From Bacteroidales bacterium UBA5226 (GTDB lineage Bacteria; Bacteroidota; Bacteroidia; Bacteroidales; UBA932): 7,012 bases of DNA. Shown here one piece after another: positions 6,076 through 7,012 of the stretch; within the stretch, counting starts at the first letter, position 1, and every line of letters begins with the position of its first letter. The notes under the pieces are model-generated. The model had not been told where the DNA came from, searched no databases, and saw nothing but the letters and a program-made list of their open reading frames with translations. A program made the position numbers and the translations under genes. Location: positions 1 to 7,012 of the forward strand of contig DHUU01000009.1 of assembly GCA_002409325.1 (NCBI GenBank). The letters run 5' to 3'.

Positions 6076-7012
6076 ATGAAGAAAATTTTACGTTATGTGT
6101 TGATTGCAGCCCTGCTGGCGGGTGTTGTGTTCACGTTTGTTTACCTGTGGAAGAAATCCCGCCCCGGGAAAGAGGTATACGAACTGGTCACCCCGGTAAC
6201 CGGGAATATTGAACAGAAAACAGTGGCAACAGGAAAAGTCGAACCACGTGACGAGGTGGCCATTGTTCCCCAGATTTCAGGGATTGTTTCGGACCTTTAT
6301 AAGGAAGCAGGAGAAATGGTGAAGGTGGGTGAGATCATCGCCCGTATCAAAGTAATCCCGGAAATGAGCACCTTAAATGCCGCCGAATCCAGGGTTATAC
6401 AGGCCGGGCTGAACCAGAACCAGGCACAGCGGGTCTTTGACCGTACCAGAGAATTGTACCAGGCCGGAGTCGTGGTCCAGGAAGAATATGACAATGTGGA
6501 AACACAACTCAAGCTCGCAGGCGAAGAGCTCCGCAATGCCCAGGACCACCTGGAAATTGTACGGGACGGTATTGCCAGCCGTTCTTCGCAGACGAGCAAC
6601 ACCCAGATACGCTCTACCATTTCGGGCATGATTCTGGATGTGCCCGTGAAAGTAGGGAATTCCGTTATCCAGGCCAATACGTTCAATGCCGGGACAACCA
6701 TTGCCACGATAGCCGATATGAACGATATGATTTTTAGAGGCAATATTGATGAGACCGAAGTGGGCCGCATCCGGGAAGGCATGCCCCTGGATATCACCAT
6801 AGGCGCCATTCAGGACCATCATTTTGAGGCGGTACTGGAATATATTTCGCCAAAAAGCACTGAGAACAATGGGGCCATACTTTTTGAGATCAAAGCGGCA
6901 GTTACTGTCCCCGACAGTATTTTTGTCAGGGCAGGATACAGTGCCAATGCGGGGATCATCCTGGAAAGCAGTTACGACGTTCTGGTCATACCAGAAAGTG
7001 CCGTGGTCTTCC
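6076..7012 (+). CDS. MacA/HlyD-type periplasmic adaptor (membrane fusion protein), C-terminus cut by window edge
   Basis: 312 residues are visible and the frame runs open off the right edge; family members are usually about 380-420 long. An N-terminal membrane anchor (about 5-24, without a lipobox cysteine) leads into the first half of the barrel-sandwich domain (about 50-92, with VPQISGIVSDLYKEAGE). Then come a helical hairpin rich in Gln, Glu and Ala (about 100-165), the second barrel-sandwich half (STISGMILDVPVKVGNSV, 180-197), and a beta-barrel domain from about 205. It should bridge the periplasm between the MacB-type permeases and a TolC-like outer-membrane channel, which is not in this window. 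It starts 18 nt after the second permease and is in the same operon. In many related operons the adaptor gene comes first; here it is fourth. The start choice gives a normal basic MKK plus hydrophobic anchor. Confidence 0.94.
   Translation, partial: MKKILRYVLIAALLAGVVFTFVYLWKKSRPGKEVYELVTPVTGNIEQKTVATGKVEPRDEVAIVPQISGIVSDLYKEAGEMVKVGEIIARIKVIPEMSTLNAAESRVIQAGLNQNQAQRVFDRTRELYQAGVVVQEEYDNVETQLKLAGEELRNAQDHLEIVRDGIASRSSQTSNTQIRSTISGMILDVPVKVGNSVIQANTFNAGTTIATIADMNDMIFRGNIDETEVGRIREGMPLDITIGAIQDHHFEAVLEYISPKSTENNGAILFEIKAAVTVPDSIFVRAGYSANAGIILESSYDVLVIPESAVVF

Noticed and set aside
6297..6822. Two overlapping antisense frames (170 and 149 codons) opposite the adaptor
   Set aside because: They are in different frames over the same conserved adaptor gene and have no recognisable domain or own start signals.

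Overview
The window looks like chromosomal DNA of a Bacteroidota (Bacteroidetes) bacterium. The evidence is three matches to the phylum's TAnnTTTG promoter -7 element placed before genes, a general lack of strong Shine-Dalgarno sequences, and protein families in the forms usual for this phylum. The finer placement within Bacteroidota cannot be read from the sequence. I see no tRNA, rRNA, CRISPR array, insertion sequence or integration site.

Layout. Two genes on the left lie on the minus strand: a DUF819-type polytopic membrane protein (3' end cut by the window edge), and upstream of it a PLP-dependent lyase of the tryptophanase / tyrosine phenol-lyase (TPL) family. A strong intrinsic terminator separates them, and its T-tract ends 11 nt before the DUF819 start codon. 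From 2860 rightward, on the plus strand, a tight operon encodes a MacB/LolD-type exporter: ATPase, two paralogous 418-residue FtsX/MacB permeases, and a MacA/HlyD-type periplasmic adaptor (cut by the right edge). Gene junctions are an 8-nt overlap, a 2-nt gap and an 18-nt gap. An outer-membrane TolC-type partner, if present, lies outside the window.

The divergent intergenic region (2490-2859) is the most interesting part. It holds -7 elements facing both ways, a 7+7 bp palindrome over the exporter promoter's -33 region, and a 230-nt leader for the lyase. That leader can encode a 25-residue peptide with five tyrosines (three in the stretch YHYSY). The peptide's stop codon lies in a strong hairpin, and four CCTGA/TCAGG segments downstream can pair in mutually exclusive ways before a small T-tract hairpin next to the lyase start. 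I propose a leader-peptide attenuator sensing tyrosine or charged tRNA-Tyr. This is inference from sequence and is untested.

The lyase fits that idea in part. It keeps the residues that in TPL accompany phenol-side specificity (Thr124- and Arg381-equivalents). It has Leu where both TPL and tryptophanase have the Arg that contacts the PLP 3'-hydroxyl, so its substrate should be treated as unknown.
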